Shown here: positions 53,918 through 63,029 of the stretch, one piece after another | How the letters are laid out: every line of letters begins with the position of its first letter | How positions within the stretch are numbered: the first letter of the stretch is position 1 | From: JAHDNZ01 sp036721855 | GTDB taxonomy: Bacteria; Bacillota; DTU065 | Direction: 5' to 3' | NCBI GenBank assembly: GCA_036721855.1 | Contig: DAIMKF010000002.1 | Span: 1-64,000 of the forward strand | Length of the DNA: 64,000 bases | Notes under the pieces: generated by a model | The model's database searches: none | Seen by the model: the letters and a program-made list of their open reading frames with translations, nothing else | Told to the model about the DNA's origin: nothing | Made by a program: the position numbers and the translations under genes

Positions 53918-55726
53918 TTACTTATAGAGTCTATAGATATCATATTCACCAGGACGTACAGCACTAGGATAAAAACCTTTTAGTTCAGATTTAAATACAC
54001 GTACAACTTCGTTATCGCTCATATAAAGTTGGATAGCATCTTCATAAGCCATTTTTTGTAGTTGATTATAAATCTCTTGACGTTTAGCAGCTGTAGAAGC
54101 AGCAATACCCTTGGCAATAAGAGGATCATACTTTGCGGCGGCTAACTTTTGCATACTCTCACCACAATAGCCTGCAAATACTCCTGTACTATGCATATAT
54201 GGTGTTACGAAGTTGTGAGCATCCGGGAAATCCGGAATCCAACCCATGAAGAAGAAAGTTGTACGGCCGGAACGTAGATTATCCAAAAGTGTACTCCATT
54301 GAACTGCTCTAACTTCTACCTTAAATTTGGGATTGAGCTTAGTTATATTGTATTGCAGGATTTCAGCCGCTGTCTGTCTCTGGGTATTACCGGAGTTATA
54401 ACTGATTGTCATCTTAAAGCCTTTTTTCCAAAGCTCCCCACCAAACGCTCTCTTAAATGCTTCGGTAGCTTTGGCAGCATTGAGTGAATAAGTCTCTTGT
54501 TTTGGGTTGGCAAATGGTAGTGCACCAGGTAGAGGACCTGTAGGCTTTGCACCTCTGCCCATCATAACTTCGTCAATGAAAGCATCCCAATCAAAGCTGT
54601 AAAGGAAACCTTTGCGTACATTGATATCGGAAAAAAAGTCAGCGGGGATACCATTGCCGTCTAACTTGCCTGAACCAACATCTTCATTTCCTTTTGTTTC
54701 GATATTAAAGTTAAAGAAACCAACAGTATTTGTTAGTGTTGGAACATGATCAATAACTGTTATACCGGGAACATTTTGTACTTGATCAAGGTAGTTTAGC
54801 GGAACATGAATAGCATCAGCATCGCCTTTTTGAAGCATAACTTTACGGGTGCTAAACTCATCAATATACTGGAATTCAACAGTCTTGAAGGAAGCTGGCT
54901 TTCTCCAATAGTTATCGTTACGTTCTAAAACAACTTTTTTAGCATTCTTATCCCATATCTTAAGTTTGAAGGGACCAGTTCCATTGGCTTTTTCAAACAA
55001 GGCCATCTGCTCTTTACTCTGGTTATACCATTTTACCCAGGTATCAGGTTTACCATCCCAAGCACCGTTTTTAATAGCCCAATCTTTGCTGTAGATAATC
55101 GACCAGCTTGAAGAGTGTGCCATAATATTTAAAAATGGAGCATAAGCAGATTTGAGATTAAAAGTAATCTGGTTTCCCTTTGTGACAATAGCTTTATCCA
55201 ATAGATCATAAACTTGACGTAAAATCTTAGCATCGGCTTTAATTACCTCGTCGCCACCACCAAGATCTTGAACCAGTTCTTGAATAGTATTAACACCTAA
55301 AATCGGCTCAAGAAGCATCCAGTTTGGCCCACCATCGGGATCCAAAAGGACATTGCGCATTATACTGTACTTAACATCACTCGCTGTTAGAGGTGCGCCA
55401 TCATGAAACTTAACATCTTTTCTTAAATTAAACTTTACTGTTTTGCCATCTTTGGAAATCAAACCATTATCAACAGATGGTACTTCAGTTGCCAACATAG
55501 GCAACAGTTTTGCTGAATTGGAACCATCATATTCTAAAAGATTATCATATACTTCAAAAATAATTTCACCGCTGGCATTATCATAAGCCAAAGCAGGATC
55601 TAAAGTATCAGGACCTCCACCAATAGAAACATAGACAAAGGTTTCATTGTCTGTGGCCGCAAAAGACATTAGCGAAAAGCTAAGTAAACAGACAAAGACT
55701 GCTAATAGCGACTTATTTAACTTCAT
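53918..55726 (-). CDS. oppA: Oligopeptide-binding protein, OppA/DppE type
   Basis: 602 aa. The signal peptide is residues 1-23 (SFSLMSFAA) without a lipobox Cys. SBP family 5 features: GGPDTLDPALAYDNASGEIIFEVYDNLL, then VKFNLRKDVKFHDGAPLTASDVKYSI, VEFQYIDEFSTRKVMLQKGDADA, and NVRKGFLYSFDWDAFIDEVMMGRG. It captures peptides in the periplasm for OppBCDF. Its position between oppF and oppB fits one operon oppD-F-A-B-C. Confidence 0.92.
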   Translation of the reverse strand: MKLNKSLLAVFVCLLSFSLMSFAATDNETFVYVSIGGGPDTLDPALAYDNASGEIIFEVYDNLLEYDGSNSAKLLPMLATEVPSVDNGLISKDGKTVKFNLRKDVKFHDGAPLTASDVKYSIMRNVLLDPDGGPNWMLLEPILGVNTIQELVQDLGGGDEVIKADAKILRQVYDLLDKAIVTKGNQITFNLKSAYAPFLNIMAHSSSWSIIYSKDWAIKNGAWDGKPDTWVKWYNQSKEQMALFEKANGTGPFKLKIWDKNAKKVVLERNDNYWRKPASFKTVEFQYIDEFSTRKVMLQKGDADAIHVPLNYLDQVQNVPGITVIDHVPTLTNTVGFFNFNIETKGNEDVGSGKLDGNGIPADFFSDINVRKGFLYSFDWDAFIDEVMMGRGAKPTGPLPGALPFANPKQETYSLNAAKATEAFKRAFGGELWKKGFKMTISYNSGNTQRQTAAEILQYNITKLNPKFKVEVRAVQWSTLLDNLRSGRTTFFFMGWIPDFPDAHNFVTPYMHSTGVFAGYCGESMQKLAAAKYDPLIAKGIAASTAAKRQEIYNQLQKMAYEDAIQLYMSDNEVVRVFKSELKGFYPSAVRPGEYDIYRLYK

Positions 55727-55775
55727 TTTTTTACCTCCTCATTTATGTGAACACGTCTGACGTGCCAACACCTTA

Positions 55776-56810
55776 TTAAATAGCTGGTGCTGATGCTAAT
55801 AAAAGCTTTTTAGCAAAATGACAAGCTACGAGATGATCTTTACCACAATCTTCTAGCTGAGGTACTTCTTTAGTACAGATAGCTTTTTTATAGGGACACC
55901 GAGTATGGAAATGACAGCCAGACGGTGGATTAGCCGGAGAGGGAACATCACCTTCAAGAATAATTTGTTTTCTTGTATAATCCACAGCAGGTAAAGGGAT
56001 CGCCGAAAGCAAGGCTTCAGTATAGGGATGTCTGGGACGAATAAATAATTCTGAAGACTTTGCCAACTCCACAATTCTACCTAAATACATTACGGCAATA
56101 CGATCACTAACATACTGTACAACACTAAGATCATGGGCTATAAAAAGATAAGTTAGCCCAAATTTTTCTTGCAGATCCTTTAGTAGATTAATGACCTGAG
56201 CTTGCACAGACACATCAAGAGCAGATACAGGTTCATCACAAATAACTAAACTCGGATTTAGAGCTAGTGCTCTGGCAATACCCACACGTTGTCTTTGCCC
56301 ACCGGAAAATTCATGAGGAAAACGCTTAATATATGCACTGCTCAACCCTACAGCTTCAAGTAGTTTTTCGACTCGAATCTCTCTTTGAGGTTTTTTCATG
56401 CCACTAGCCTTTAGCGGCTCTTCAATTATGGCACCAATTCTCATACGTGGATCTAGCGAAGAATAAGGATCTTGGAAAACTATCTGCATATTTGAACGTA
56501 ATTTTTTAATCGATCTCTCGTTAACAGTAATCATTGTTCCATCAACATTAAACTTAATATCTCCGGCTGTTGGTTTCATAAGATGCAAAATTGATCTCCC
56601 TGCTGTGGATTTACCACAGCCACTTTCGCCAACTAAACCTAAAGTTTCACCCCGTTTAATATCAAAACTAACATTATCGACTGCTTTGACATCTCCAATG
56701 TGTTTTTTAAGCAGTCCTCCTATAATTGGGAAGTATTTTTTTAAACCTCTTACCGACAATAAAACATCTTCCGCTGTAGGTATTGTTACAGCATTATCTT
56801 TTTTATTCAT
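55776..56810 (-). CDS. oppF: Oligopeptide ABC ATPase, OppF type
   Basis: 344 aa. Walker A GESGCGKSTAGRSILHLM, Q-loop VFQDPYSSLDPRMRIG, signature FSGGQRQRVGIARALAL, Walker B LVICDEPVSALDVSVQAQ, H-loop AHDLSVV. The C-terminal oligopeptide/dipeptide extension has the CHFHTRCPYKKAIC Fe-S-type cysteine cluster. The ATG overlaps the oppD end by 8 nt. Confidence 0.93.
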   Translation of the reverse strand: MNKKDNAVTIPTAEDVLLSVRGLKKYFPIIGGLLKKHIGDVKAVDNVSFDIKRGETLGLVGESGCGKSTAGRSILHLMKPTAGDIKFNVDGTMITVNERSIKKLRSNMQIVFQDPYSSLDPRMRIGAIIEEPLKASGMKKPQREIRVEKLLEAVGLSSAYIKRFPHEFSGGQRQRVGIARALALNPSLVICDEPVSALDVSVQAQVINLLKDLQEKFGLTYLFIAHDLSVVQYVSDRIAVMYLGRIVELAKSSELFIRPRHPYTEALLSAIPLPAVDYTRKQIILEGDVPSPANPPSGCHFHTRCPYKKAICTKEVPQLEDCGKDHLVACHFAKKLLLASAPAI

Positions 56811-57813
56811 GGAGCCAACACCTGACCTTACGTCCTGGTTCTACTTCCATAAGGGGCGGTTCTTCTAGACATTTGTCCTTAGCTTTTGGACAACGCAAAG
56901 CAAACCGACACCCTATAATCACCTCGTTTGGATCTGGGATATTCCCACTGATTGGAATTAATCTATCCTTTTTCTTCTCTTTGGGATTAAGACGTGGAAT
57001 AGAATTTAATAGTCCCAATGTATATGGATGCAATGGCTTTTTAAATATATCTCTCACAGGAGCTTCTTCTACTACTTGACCTAGATACATCACCAATACT
57101 CTATGACACATAAGGCCAACAACACCCATATTGTGAGTAATCATCATAATGGACATGTCATGTTCTTTTTGTAAACGTTTCATCAAATCGAGAATCTGAG
57201 CCTGGATAGTAACATCAAGAGCCGTAGTAGGTTCGTCTGCAATTAAGAAACGTGGATTGCACGATAAAGCCATGGCGATCATTACTCTTTGCCTCATCCC
57301 ACCACTCATTTGATGGGGAAAATTATTGACTCTTAGTTTTGGATCAGGAATACCAACATGTTTTAAAAGCTCAATGGCTCTTATCCAAGCTTCCTTTTTG
57401 GTAGTCTTTTCATGAAGTAATATTGATTCAATAATCTGTTCCCCAACTGTATAAACCGGGTTTAGAGAGGTCATTGGTTCTTGAAAGATCATAGCTATTT
57501 CTTTGCCCCTGATCGAACGCATTTCAATCCCTTTAGGATTTAACTGAGCTATATCTATCTCTTGGCTTGCATTTCGAGGTTGATATTTAATTGAACCGCT
57601 TTCAATCTTGGCAAATCTTTCAGGCAAAAGCTGCATAATAGAAAGGGCTGTAATGCTTTTCCCACAGCCACTTTCACCGACAATTCCTAATACCTCTCCT
57701 TCGTTGACTGTAAATGATACCCCATCTACAGCTTTAACAGTTCCCCTTTCAGTTGTAATATAGGTTTTAAGATTATCTACTTCTAAGACTTTACTTTGTA
57801 AACAATTAGTCAC
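56803..57813 (-). CDS. oppD: Oligopeptide ABC ATPase, OppD type
   Basis: 336 aa from a GTG at 57813, the first gene of the operon. Walker A GESGCGKSITALSIMQLL, Q-loop IFQEPMTSLNPVYTVG, signature MSGGMRQRVMIAMALSC, Walker B LIADEPTTALDVTIQAQ, H-loop THNMGVV, and C-terminal cysteines CRFALRCPKAKDKC. No good ribosome binding site lies next to the GTG. A five-codon frame (ATG at about 57828, ending in a TGA that overlaps the GTG) and a hairpin at 57822-57846 sit in its leader, so translation may be coupled or regulated. Confidence 0.92.
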   Translation of the reverse strand: MTNCLQSKVLEVDNLKTYITTERGTVKAVDGVSFTVNEGEVLGIVGESGCGKSITALSIMQLLPERFAKIESGSIKYQPRNASQEIDIAQLNPKGIEMRSIRGKEIAMIFQEPMTSLNPVYTVGEQIIESILLHEKTTKKEAWIRAIELLKHVGIPDPKLRVNNFPHQMSGGMRQRVMIAMALSCNPRFLIADEPTTALDVTIQAQILDLMKRLQKEHDMSIMMITHNMGVVGLMCHRVLVMYLGQVVEEAPVRDIFKKPLHPYTLGLLNSIPRLNPKEKKKDRLIPISGNIPDPNEVIIGCRFALRCPKAKDKCLEEPPLMEVEPGRKVRCWLHE

Positions 57814-57821
57814 ATATAACA

Positions 57822-57846
57822 GCTCATAATAAAACCTCTTATGAGC
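57822..57846 (-). promoter_or_regulatory. Leader hairpin before oppD
   Basis: GCTCATAA (minus strand 57846-57839) and TTATGAGC (57829-57822) are perfect 8-bp arms around a 9-nt loop (GAGGTTTTA) that holds the GAGG ribosome-binding motif. Confidence 0.5.
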
Positions 57847-57904
57847 CTACCTCCTTTATGTCTTCTCACTGACTGGTTATAATATAAGTATATTCTACTG
57901 AATG

Positions 57905-57933
57905 ATTATAGTTATAATACGATAGATTGTCAA
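57905..57933 (-). promoter_or_regulatory. Consensus sigma-A promoter of the opp operon
   Basis: Minus strand TTGACA (57933-57928), 17-nt spacer, TATAAT (57910-57905): both boxes match the consensus perfectly, 92 bp before the oppD start codon. Confidence 0.88.
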
Positions 57934-57939
57934 AACAGT

Positions 57940-58271
57940 TAAGGCTTTTTTCTCCTAAAAAAAAGTTTGAATGTTAACTGTAATTCTGTTGTTATTCGCA
58001 TATTCCTGCTTTAAATTTACGTTTTAGCGTTGAATATTGTATACATTTTTTGGTATCCACTGATCCTATCAGCATTCGTAATGTTTTACGTATTTCCTAC
58101 ATCTTAAGTTTTTTTAAAGCCTATTTTCATTATTCAGATTACGAATTCCTTTCGCTTTTCTTTTCTCTTGTAAATCTTTAGTCTTGAAAACGTTGTTTCA
58201 ATTACATTTGTTTTTTTTATTGTCTATTGCCCTTAATTAATTTTTATATATTTATTTTATCTTTTAACCGG
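57940..58271. other. AT-rich intergenic region upstream of opp
   Basis: No gene seen. TTGAAAACGTTGTTTCAA at 58184-58201 is an inverted repeat (TTGAAA/TTTCAA arms) with the same GAAAACG core as the palindromes at 45.1 and 47.8 kb. It is ~370 bp from oppD, so any regulatory role is unclear. Confidence 0.4.
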
Positions 58272-58335
58272 AAATCTTAACAAAAGAAAGAAGCTGGGCT
58301 TTTTATTCCCCAGCTTCTTTCTTTTGTTAAGATTT
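58272..58335 (-). terminator. 27-bp perfect-arm terminator overlapping the hydA stop
   Basis: Arms 58272-58298 and 58309-58335 are exact reverse complements (27 bp) with a 10-nt loop. The right arm includes the last two sense codons and TAA of hydA. The core GAAGCTGGG/CCCAGCTTC is followed by a T-rich stretch (TTCTTTCTTTT) within the stem on the minus strand. Confidence 0.85.
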
Positions 58336-60075
58336 CTTATATATCGATTCTAATTCTTTAGGATAACGTGGTACATAGGTTGTATGCAATAACTGATGTG
58401 CTTTTTCACTCAATGGTTTTTCCAAGAAAGAGTTGTAAAGTTCTTTTACCTCGGGATTTTGATGTGAAGCTCTTTTGCTTTTTACCACATCGATCATGTA
58501 AAGAGCCTGTGCTCTGGCTTTTACATTTTCTCTAGTGGCTGCCGGTTGGCCTCCTCCACCAACACAACCACCCGGGCAAGACATGATTTCAATAAAATCA
58601 TATTTTAATAAACCATCTCTTAGCCCATCTAACACTGTCCTTGCGTTTTTCAATCCATGGACAACCGCACATTTCAAAGTAAGATCACCTATGGTTACCT
58701 CTGCTTCTTTAATCCCTTTATAACCACGTAAAACCTGAAAATCTAACTTTTCTGGTTCCTTACCGGTTATTAAATAACTAGCAGTTCTTAGGGCTGCTTC
58801 ACTCACACCACCAGTTGTACCAAAGATTACCGCCGCACCTGTGGATTCTCCTAAGGGATGATCAAATTCTCCGTCAGCTAATTTTAACATTTCCACACCT
58901 GCTGTAGAAAACATGCGTAATAGCTCTCTGGTAGTTAAAACAGCATCCACATCATGATATCCATCTCTTCCCATTTCTTCTCTAGTAGCTTCATACTTTT
59001 TGGCCGTACAAGGCATTATAGAAACCACAAATATATCTCTGGGCGACCAATTCTGTTTTTGTGCATAATAGGTTTTAGCTAAAGCCCCAAACATCTGTTG
59101 AGGTGATTTACAAGAAGAAAGGTTTTCGAGCATATCCGGGTAATTGCGTTCAATAAATTTGATCCATGCCGGTGAACATGAAGTCATAAGTGGTAGTGGA
59201 CCACCAGTTTTAATTCTTTCAACTAACTCGCTTGCTTCTTCCATAATCGTGACATCGGCAGCAAAATTAGTGTCAAAAACCCTATCAAAACCTAAACGCC
59301 TAAGACCGGCAATGAGTTTACCTGTTATATCGGTACCAGGTTCCATACCCAGTTCTTCGGCTATGCTGACTCTAACTGCCGGGGCGATCTGCACGATAAC
59401 TTTTTTATGGGGATCTAAAATAGCTGTCCAGACATTTCCCAGAGCACTTTTTTCACGCAATGCTCCGGTCGGACATGCCAATACACATTGTCCACAAAAA
59501 ACACAGTCTGAATCTGCGATATCCTCGTTAAATGGAGGTAATACCATATTGTCAAAACCACGCCCAATAAAATCTATCGCTCCGACACCCTGAATTTCAT
59601 CACATACTCGAACACATCTGCCGCAAAGTATACACTTATTAGGGTCGCGTTCAATAGCCGCGCTGGAGGAATCTATGGCATAGGTCCTTTTATGGCCCGA
59701 GTAACGCCTCTCGCGAATACCAAATTCCTGAGCTAGCTTTTGTAGTTCACAGTCTCCGTTTCTTAGACAATATAAACACTCATCGGGATGATTGGCCAGT
59801 AACAGCTCGATAATTGTCTTACGAGCTCTTCTAATCCTAGGTGACTGAGTTTTTATAACCATACCTTCTGTAACCGGATAAGCACATGAAGGTACAAGAT
59901 TACGGATTCCCTCTACTTCCACAACACATATACGACAAGCCCCAGAAGGCACAAGTTCTTCCATATGACATAAAGTAGGGATTTTGATGCCATGGGCTCT
60001 TGCTGCCTCTAAAATAGTTTGATCAGACTCTGCTTCAACTGGAACCCCGTTAAAATATACTGTTATTTTTGACAC
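58327..60075 (-). CDS. hydA: [FeFe] hydrogenase large subunit HydA (HndD-type)
   Basis: 582 aa from a GTG with a GGAGGG box. Clusters in order: N-terminal [2Fe-2S] ferredoxin fold (C36, C47, C50, C64); His-Cys3 [4Fe-4S] (H96, C100, C103, C109); two [4Fe-4S] (C148-C158 with CILCGRCVRVC, C191-C201 with CVFCGQCVLAC); and the H-cluster domain with L1 TSCSPAW (300-301), L2 MPCTAKKYE and L3 EIMSCPGGCVGGGGQP. Together with the NuoF-like and NuoE-like subunits upstream it forms a trimeric bifurcating-type hydrogenase that couples ferredoxin and NADH to H2. No HydEFG maturases lie in this window. Confidence 0.93.
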   Translation of the reverse strand: MSKITVYFNGVPVEAESDQTILEAARAHGIKIPTLCHMEELVPSGACRICVVEVEGIRNLVPSCAYPVTEGMVIKTQSPRIRRARKTIIELLLANHPDECLYCLRNGDCELQKLAQEFGIRERRYSGHKRTYAIDSSSAAIERDPNKCILCGRCVRVCDEIQGVGAIDFIGRGFDNMVLPPFNEDIADSDCVFCGQCVLACPTGALREKSALGNVWTAILDPHKKVIVQIAPAVRVSIAEELGMEPGTDITGKLIAGLRRLGFDRVFDTNFAADVTIMEEASELVERIKTGGPLPLMTSCSPAWIKFIERNYPDMLENLSSCKSPQQMFGALAKTYYAQKQNWSPRDIFVVSIMPCTAKKYEATREEMGRDGYHDVDAVLTTRELLRMFSTAGVEMLKLADGEFDHPLGESTGAAVIFGTTGGVSEAALRTASYLITGKEPEKLDFQVLRGYKGIKEAEVTIGDLTLKCAVVHGLKNARTVLDGLRDGLLKYDFIEIMSCPGGCVGGGGQPAATRENVKARAQALYMIDVVKSKRASHQNPEVKELYNSFLEKPLSEKAHQLLHTTYVPRYPKELESIYKKS

Positions 60076-60086
60076 AGACAGCCCTC

Positions 60087-62090
60087 CTAATTTACAGTAA
60101 TGGCATCAAATGGACAAAATTCAACACAGGCACCACAACGGAAACACTTATCTGCAACAATATAATGATTGTGTTTGCGTTCGCCGACAATAGCTCCATT
60201 GGGACATTTTTTAGCACAAATACCGCAACCACGACAAATATTAGGATCAATCTTATAGACGAGTAGCCCTCTGCATTGTTTTGCCGGACAATGCTGTTCA
60301 AAGACGTGTGCTTGATATTCATCTTTAAAATATTCCAATGTAGATAGAACAGGATTAGGTGCTGTTTGGCCCAAACCACAAGCAGCCGTATCTTTTAATA
60401 CATAAGCCAATCTTTCTAACTGAGCTAAAGTTTGATAACGTTTTAGCAAGCTTTCTTCCGTATTTTCTCTGTCACTATTTACAATGGTTTCAAGTATTTC
60501 TAACAATCGTGCTGTTCCCTCTCTGCAGGGAATACATTTGCCACAAGATTCATTTTTGGTGAAGTTTAGAAAAAACTTAGCTACATCAACCATACATGTT
60601 TCCTCATCCATTACTACCAATCCACCAGAACCCATCATAGCACCTGCTTTTTGCAGTGAATCATAGTCTATGGCCGTATCAAGTAGTTCAACTGGCAGAC
60701 ACCCCCCTGAAGGGCCTCCTATCTGTGCCGCCTTAAACTTTTTATTGTCTTGTAAACCCCCACCTAATTCAAAAATTATCTCTCTTAAACTGATTCCCAT
60801 AGGTACTTCAATAAGGCCCGAGTTCTTTGTTTTACCGGTAATGGCAAAGACCTTTGTACCTGTGCTTTTGGGAGTACCTATGCCCTTAAACCAACCTGCC
60901 CCTTTAGCTATAATAACAGGAACATTAGCTAAGGTTTCAACATTGTTAATATTAGTTGGATAACCCCATAAACCAGAGTTTGCAGGATAGGGAGGACGTG
61001 GACGCGGAGTTCCTCGTTTGCCTTCAATAGAAGCTATAAGTGCAGTTTCCTCGCCGCAAACAAAAGCTCCCGCCCCCATTTTTAATTTCAAGTGAAAATT
61101 GAAGCCGCTACCTAAAATATTGTCACCTAAAAGACCGTTTGCTTCAAGATCGGCAATAGCCTTTTTTAAGCGATTTATGGCCAGAGGATATTCTGCTCTA
61201 ACATAGATATAACCCTCATTCGCACCGATTGCGTAGGCAGCAATTATCATACCTTCAATTACACTATGTGGATCTCCCTCAAGAACACTTCGATCCATAA
61301 AAGCTCCTGGATCACCTTCATCTGCGTTACAAATAATAAACTTTCTCTCTCCCTGAGCTTTTCTAGTAAAAAACCATTTTCTACCGGTAGGAAAGCCTCC
61401 GCCTCCCCTTCCTCTTAGACCTGATTCAATTATCGTATTAATTACTTCATCAGGTTTAAGTTTAAATAAAGCAGTGCTCAAGGCTCGATAGCCTCCACGC
61501 ATCACATATTCCTCTAATGATTCCGGATCGATTATGCCACAGTTGCGAAGAACAACTCGTTTTTGTTTGCGCATTATAGGATGTTCTTCAATTGGTTTTA
61601 CTTGTCCATTTTGGTTAGCGGCTTTATTTTCATTCATTGCTACTGAGCCTAATATATAACCGTTAGGAAGAGCTTCATGTTCAATAAAGATATCTAAGAT
61701 CTCGTTAGCTCTTTCTATATTTACCTGGGCAAAGGAAATCCTCGGAAAACCAGGTTTTTTAACATCAACCATAATTTCTTGGGTGCAAAGGCCAAAACAA
61801 CCAACTTTTTTGACAACAGCGGGGATCTCTCTTTTTTCTAGTTGCTTGGTCATATAGTTATAGATTTTTTCTGCACCGGCAGCCATACCGCAAGTCCCCA
61901 TACCTACATAAACATACGTATAGTTAGGGTCTTTGCCATTTAAAAAGTTAAGTCTATTTTGTTTTTTTTCTTGACAGCTTTTGCTATCATGGCATAAAGG
62001 TCCCCCAAGAGCACATTCGATTAAATTTTTGCAAGGGTTGTCTTGAGTGTGAGTGCATTTCTCACAGCAAGGATCAAAAAGTGTAAACAA
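60087..62090 (-). CDS. hydB: NADH-binding hydrogenase subunit HydB (NuoF-like)
   Basis: 667 aa from a TTG with a GGAGTGA box. The N-terminal extension is Cys-rich (CCEKCTHTQDNPC), then a thioredoxin-like [2Fe-2S] domain. NuoF core: the NADH/FMN motifs GLRGRGGGGFPTGRKW and ICNADEGDPGAFMDR, GAGAFVCGEETALIASIEG, and the SLBB then ESCGKCIPCREG [4Fe-4S] site. C-terminal 2x[4Fe-4S] ferredoxin domain with CRGCGICAKKCP and CFRCGACVEFCP. It transfers electrons between NADH and HydA. The next gene is 12 nt downstream. Confidence 0.94.
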   Translation of the reverse strand: MFTLFDPCCEKCTHTQDNPCKNLIECALGGPLCHDSKSCQEKKQNRLNFLNGKDPNYTYVYVGMGTCGMAAGAEKIYNYMTKQLEKREIPAVVKKVGCFGLCTQEIMVDVKKPGFPRISFAQVNIERANEILDIFIEHEALPNGYILGSVAMNENKAANQNGQVKPIEEHPIMRKQKRVVLRNCGIIDPESLEEYVMRGGYRALSTALFKLKPDEVINTIIESGLRGRGGGGFPTGRKWFFTRKAQGERKFIICNADEGDPGAFMDRSVLEGDPHSVIEGMIIAAYAIGANEGYIYVRAEYPLAINRLKKAIADLEANGLLGDNILGSGFNFHLKLKMGAGAFVCGEETALIASIEGKRGTPRPRPPYPANSGLWGYPTNINNVETLANVPVIIAKGAGWFKGIGTPKSTGTKVFAITGKTKNSGLIEVPMGISLREIIFELGGGLQDNKKFKAAQIGGPSGGCLPVELLDTAIDYDSLQKAGAMMGSGGLVVMDEETCMVDVAKFFLNFTKNESCGKCIPCREGTARLLEILETIVNSDRENTEESLLKRYQTLAQLERLAYVLKDTAACGLGQTAPNPVLSTLEYFKDEYQAHVFEQHCPAKQCRGLLVYKIDPNICRGCGICAKKCPNGAIVGERKHNHYIVADKCFRCGACVEFCPFDAITVN

Positions 62091-62097
62091 TGTTTCT

Positions 62098-62601
62098 TCA
62101 CTCCTTCATTTCATAATCTCTCAGGAGTTTAACAACTTCTTTTGGTTGTAAACGGCCATGGAAATCCCCATCAACAGTGACAACCGGAGCCATGCTGCAA
62201 GCACCTAAACAAGCAACTGTACTTAATGTAAATAAGCCATTTTGAGTTGTTTCTCCGGCCTTAATGCCCAGCTCCGATTCTAATGCTTGTAAGATTAGAC
62301 CTCCGCCTCTTACATGACAAGCTGTCCCTGCACATACTTGAATCAGGTATTTGCCCACTGGTTTTAATCTGAATTGGTTATAAAAGGTAGCAACTCCATA
62401 TATTTTACCTATGGGAATATGCAAATACTCGCTGGTTAGATAGAGTATAGGTTTTGGTAGATATCCATAGATCCCTTGAGTCTCTTGGAGAACCGGAATT
62501 AATGCATTCTCTTCTCCTTGTGAGTAAGAACGAAAAAGTTTCTGGACCTTTTCATCCTGCCCTGAGAGAAGATCTTTGGAACAACAACAGATTTTACTCA
62601 C
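62098..62601 (-). CDS. hydC: Thioredoxin-like [2Fe-2S] hydrogenase subunit HydC (NuoE-like)
   Basis: 167 aa from a GTG with a GGAGG box. NuoE fold with [2Fe-2S] Cys in VCAGTACHVRGG and VACLGACSMAPVV. LQETQGIYGYLPKPILYLTSEYLHIP is the standard N-terminal helix. First gene of hydCBA. The start is preceded by the possible 30-aa frame at 62594-62686. Confidence 0.93.
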   Translation of the reverse strand: MSKICCCSKDLLSGQDEKVQKLFRSYSQGEENALIPVLQETQGIYGYLPKPILYLTSEYLHIPIGKIYGVATFYNQFRLKPVGKYLIQVCAGTACHVRGGGLILQALESELGIKAGETTQNGLFTLSTVACLGACSMAPVVTVDGDFHGRLQPKEVVKLLRDYEMKE

Positions 62602-62686
62602 TTGTACCTCCCCCTAGCTCATTTTGTACCTCGAAAACTTCTAACTGACCTTTAACATTGGTTTCTCTTTTGCCTTCCACACTCAA
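62594..62686 (-). CDS. Possible 30-aa upstream ORF overlapping hydC
   Basis: A TTG at 62686 opens 30 codons (internal residues VEGKRETNVKGQLEVFEVQ, ending GGGTSE) whose TAA overlaps the hydC GTG by 8 nt. A weak GGGGTGA lies upstream of the TTG. It could couple translation to hydC, or be the tail of a decayed gene. Confidence 0.25.
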   Translation of the reverse strand: MSVEGKRETNVKGQLEVFEVQNELGGGTSE

Positions 62687-62990
62687 TAATTTTTTGAATC
62701 ACCCCGCCCAATAACCTTGCAAGATTTTGTTGCTTTTTTAACAATCGATTTTGCAATAGTATCTTTTTAATTACCAGAGAATCTCTAATTTCCTTTTAAA
62801 TAATAAATATGTTGACTACCTAATTGCAACTACTAATAAGGATTTTCTGGCCATCGCTATTAATTCTCTATCTTTACATCTTAAACCTTTACCAAATTAA
62901 ATTCCAATTTAAATGGCATTTCTTTGCAAGGGAGCTGTATAATTTTGCTACATCTTAACAAGCATTTATCTGTTTTTCTTACTTTGAAAA
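62687..62990. other. Region upstream of hydCBA
   Basis: AT-rich with no gene or conserved RNA motif that I recognise. It should contain the hyd promoter, but I could not pick a convincing one. Confidence 0.35.
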
Positions 62991-63016
62991 GTAAAAAAAC
63001 CCGGTTTGAACCGGGC
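62991..63016 (-). terminator. Intrinsic terminator of argS
   Basis: CCCGGTT and AACCGGG with a 2-nt loop, followed by a T7 run on the minus strand, 14 nt past the argS stop. Confidence 0.85.
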
Positions 63017-63029
63017 ATAATCAGGTCTT

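Noticed and set aside
58327..60075. HydA L1 motif reads TSCSPAW rather than TSCCPxW
   Set aside because: Published L1 signatures for [FeFe] hydrogenases allow Ser at that position and many trimeric-type enzymes seem to have it. L2 and L3 are complete, so I do not treat it as a defect.
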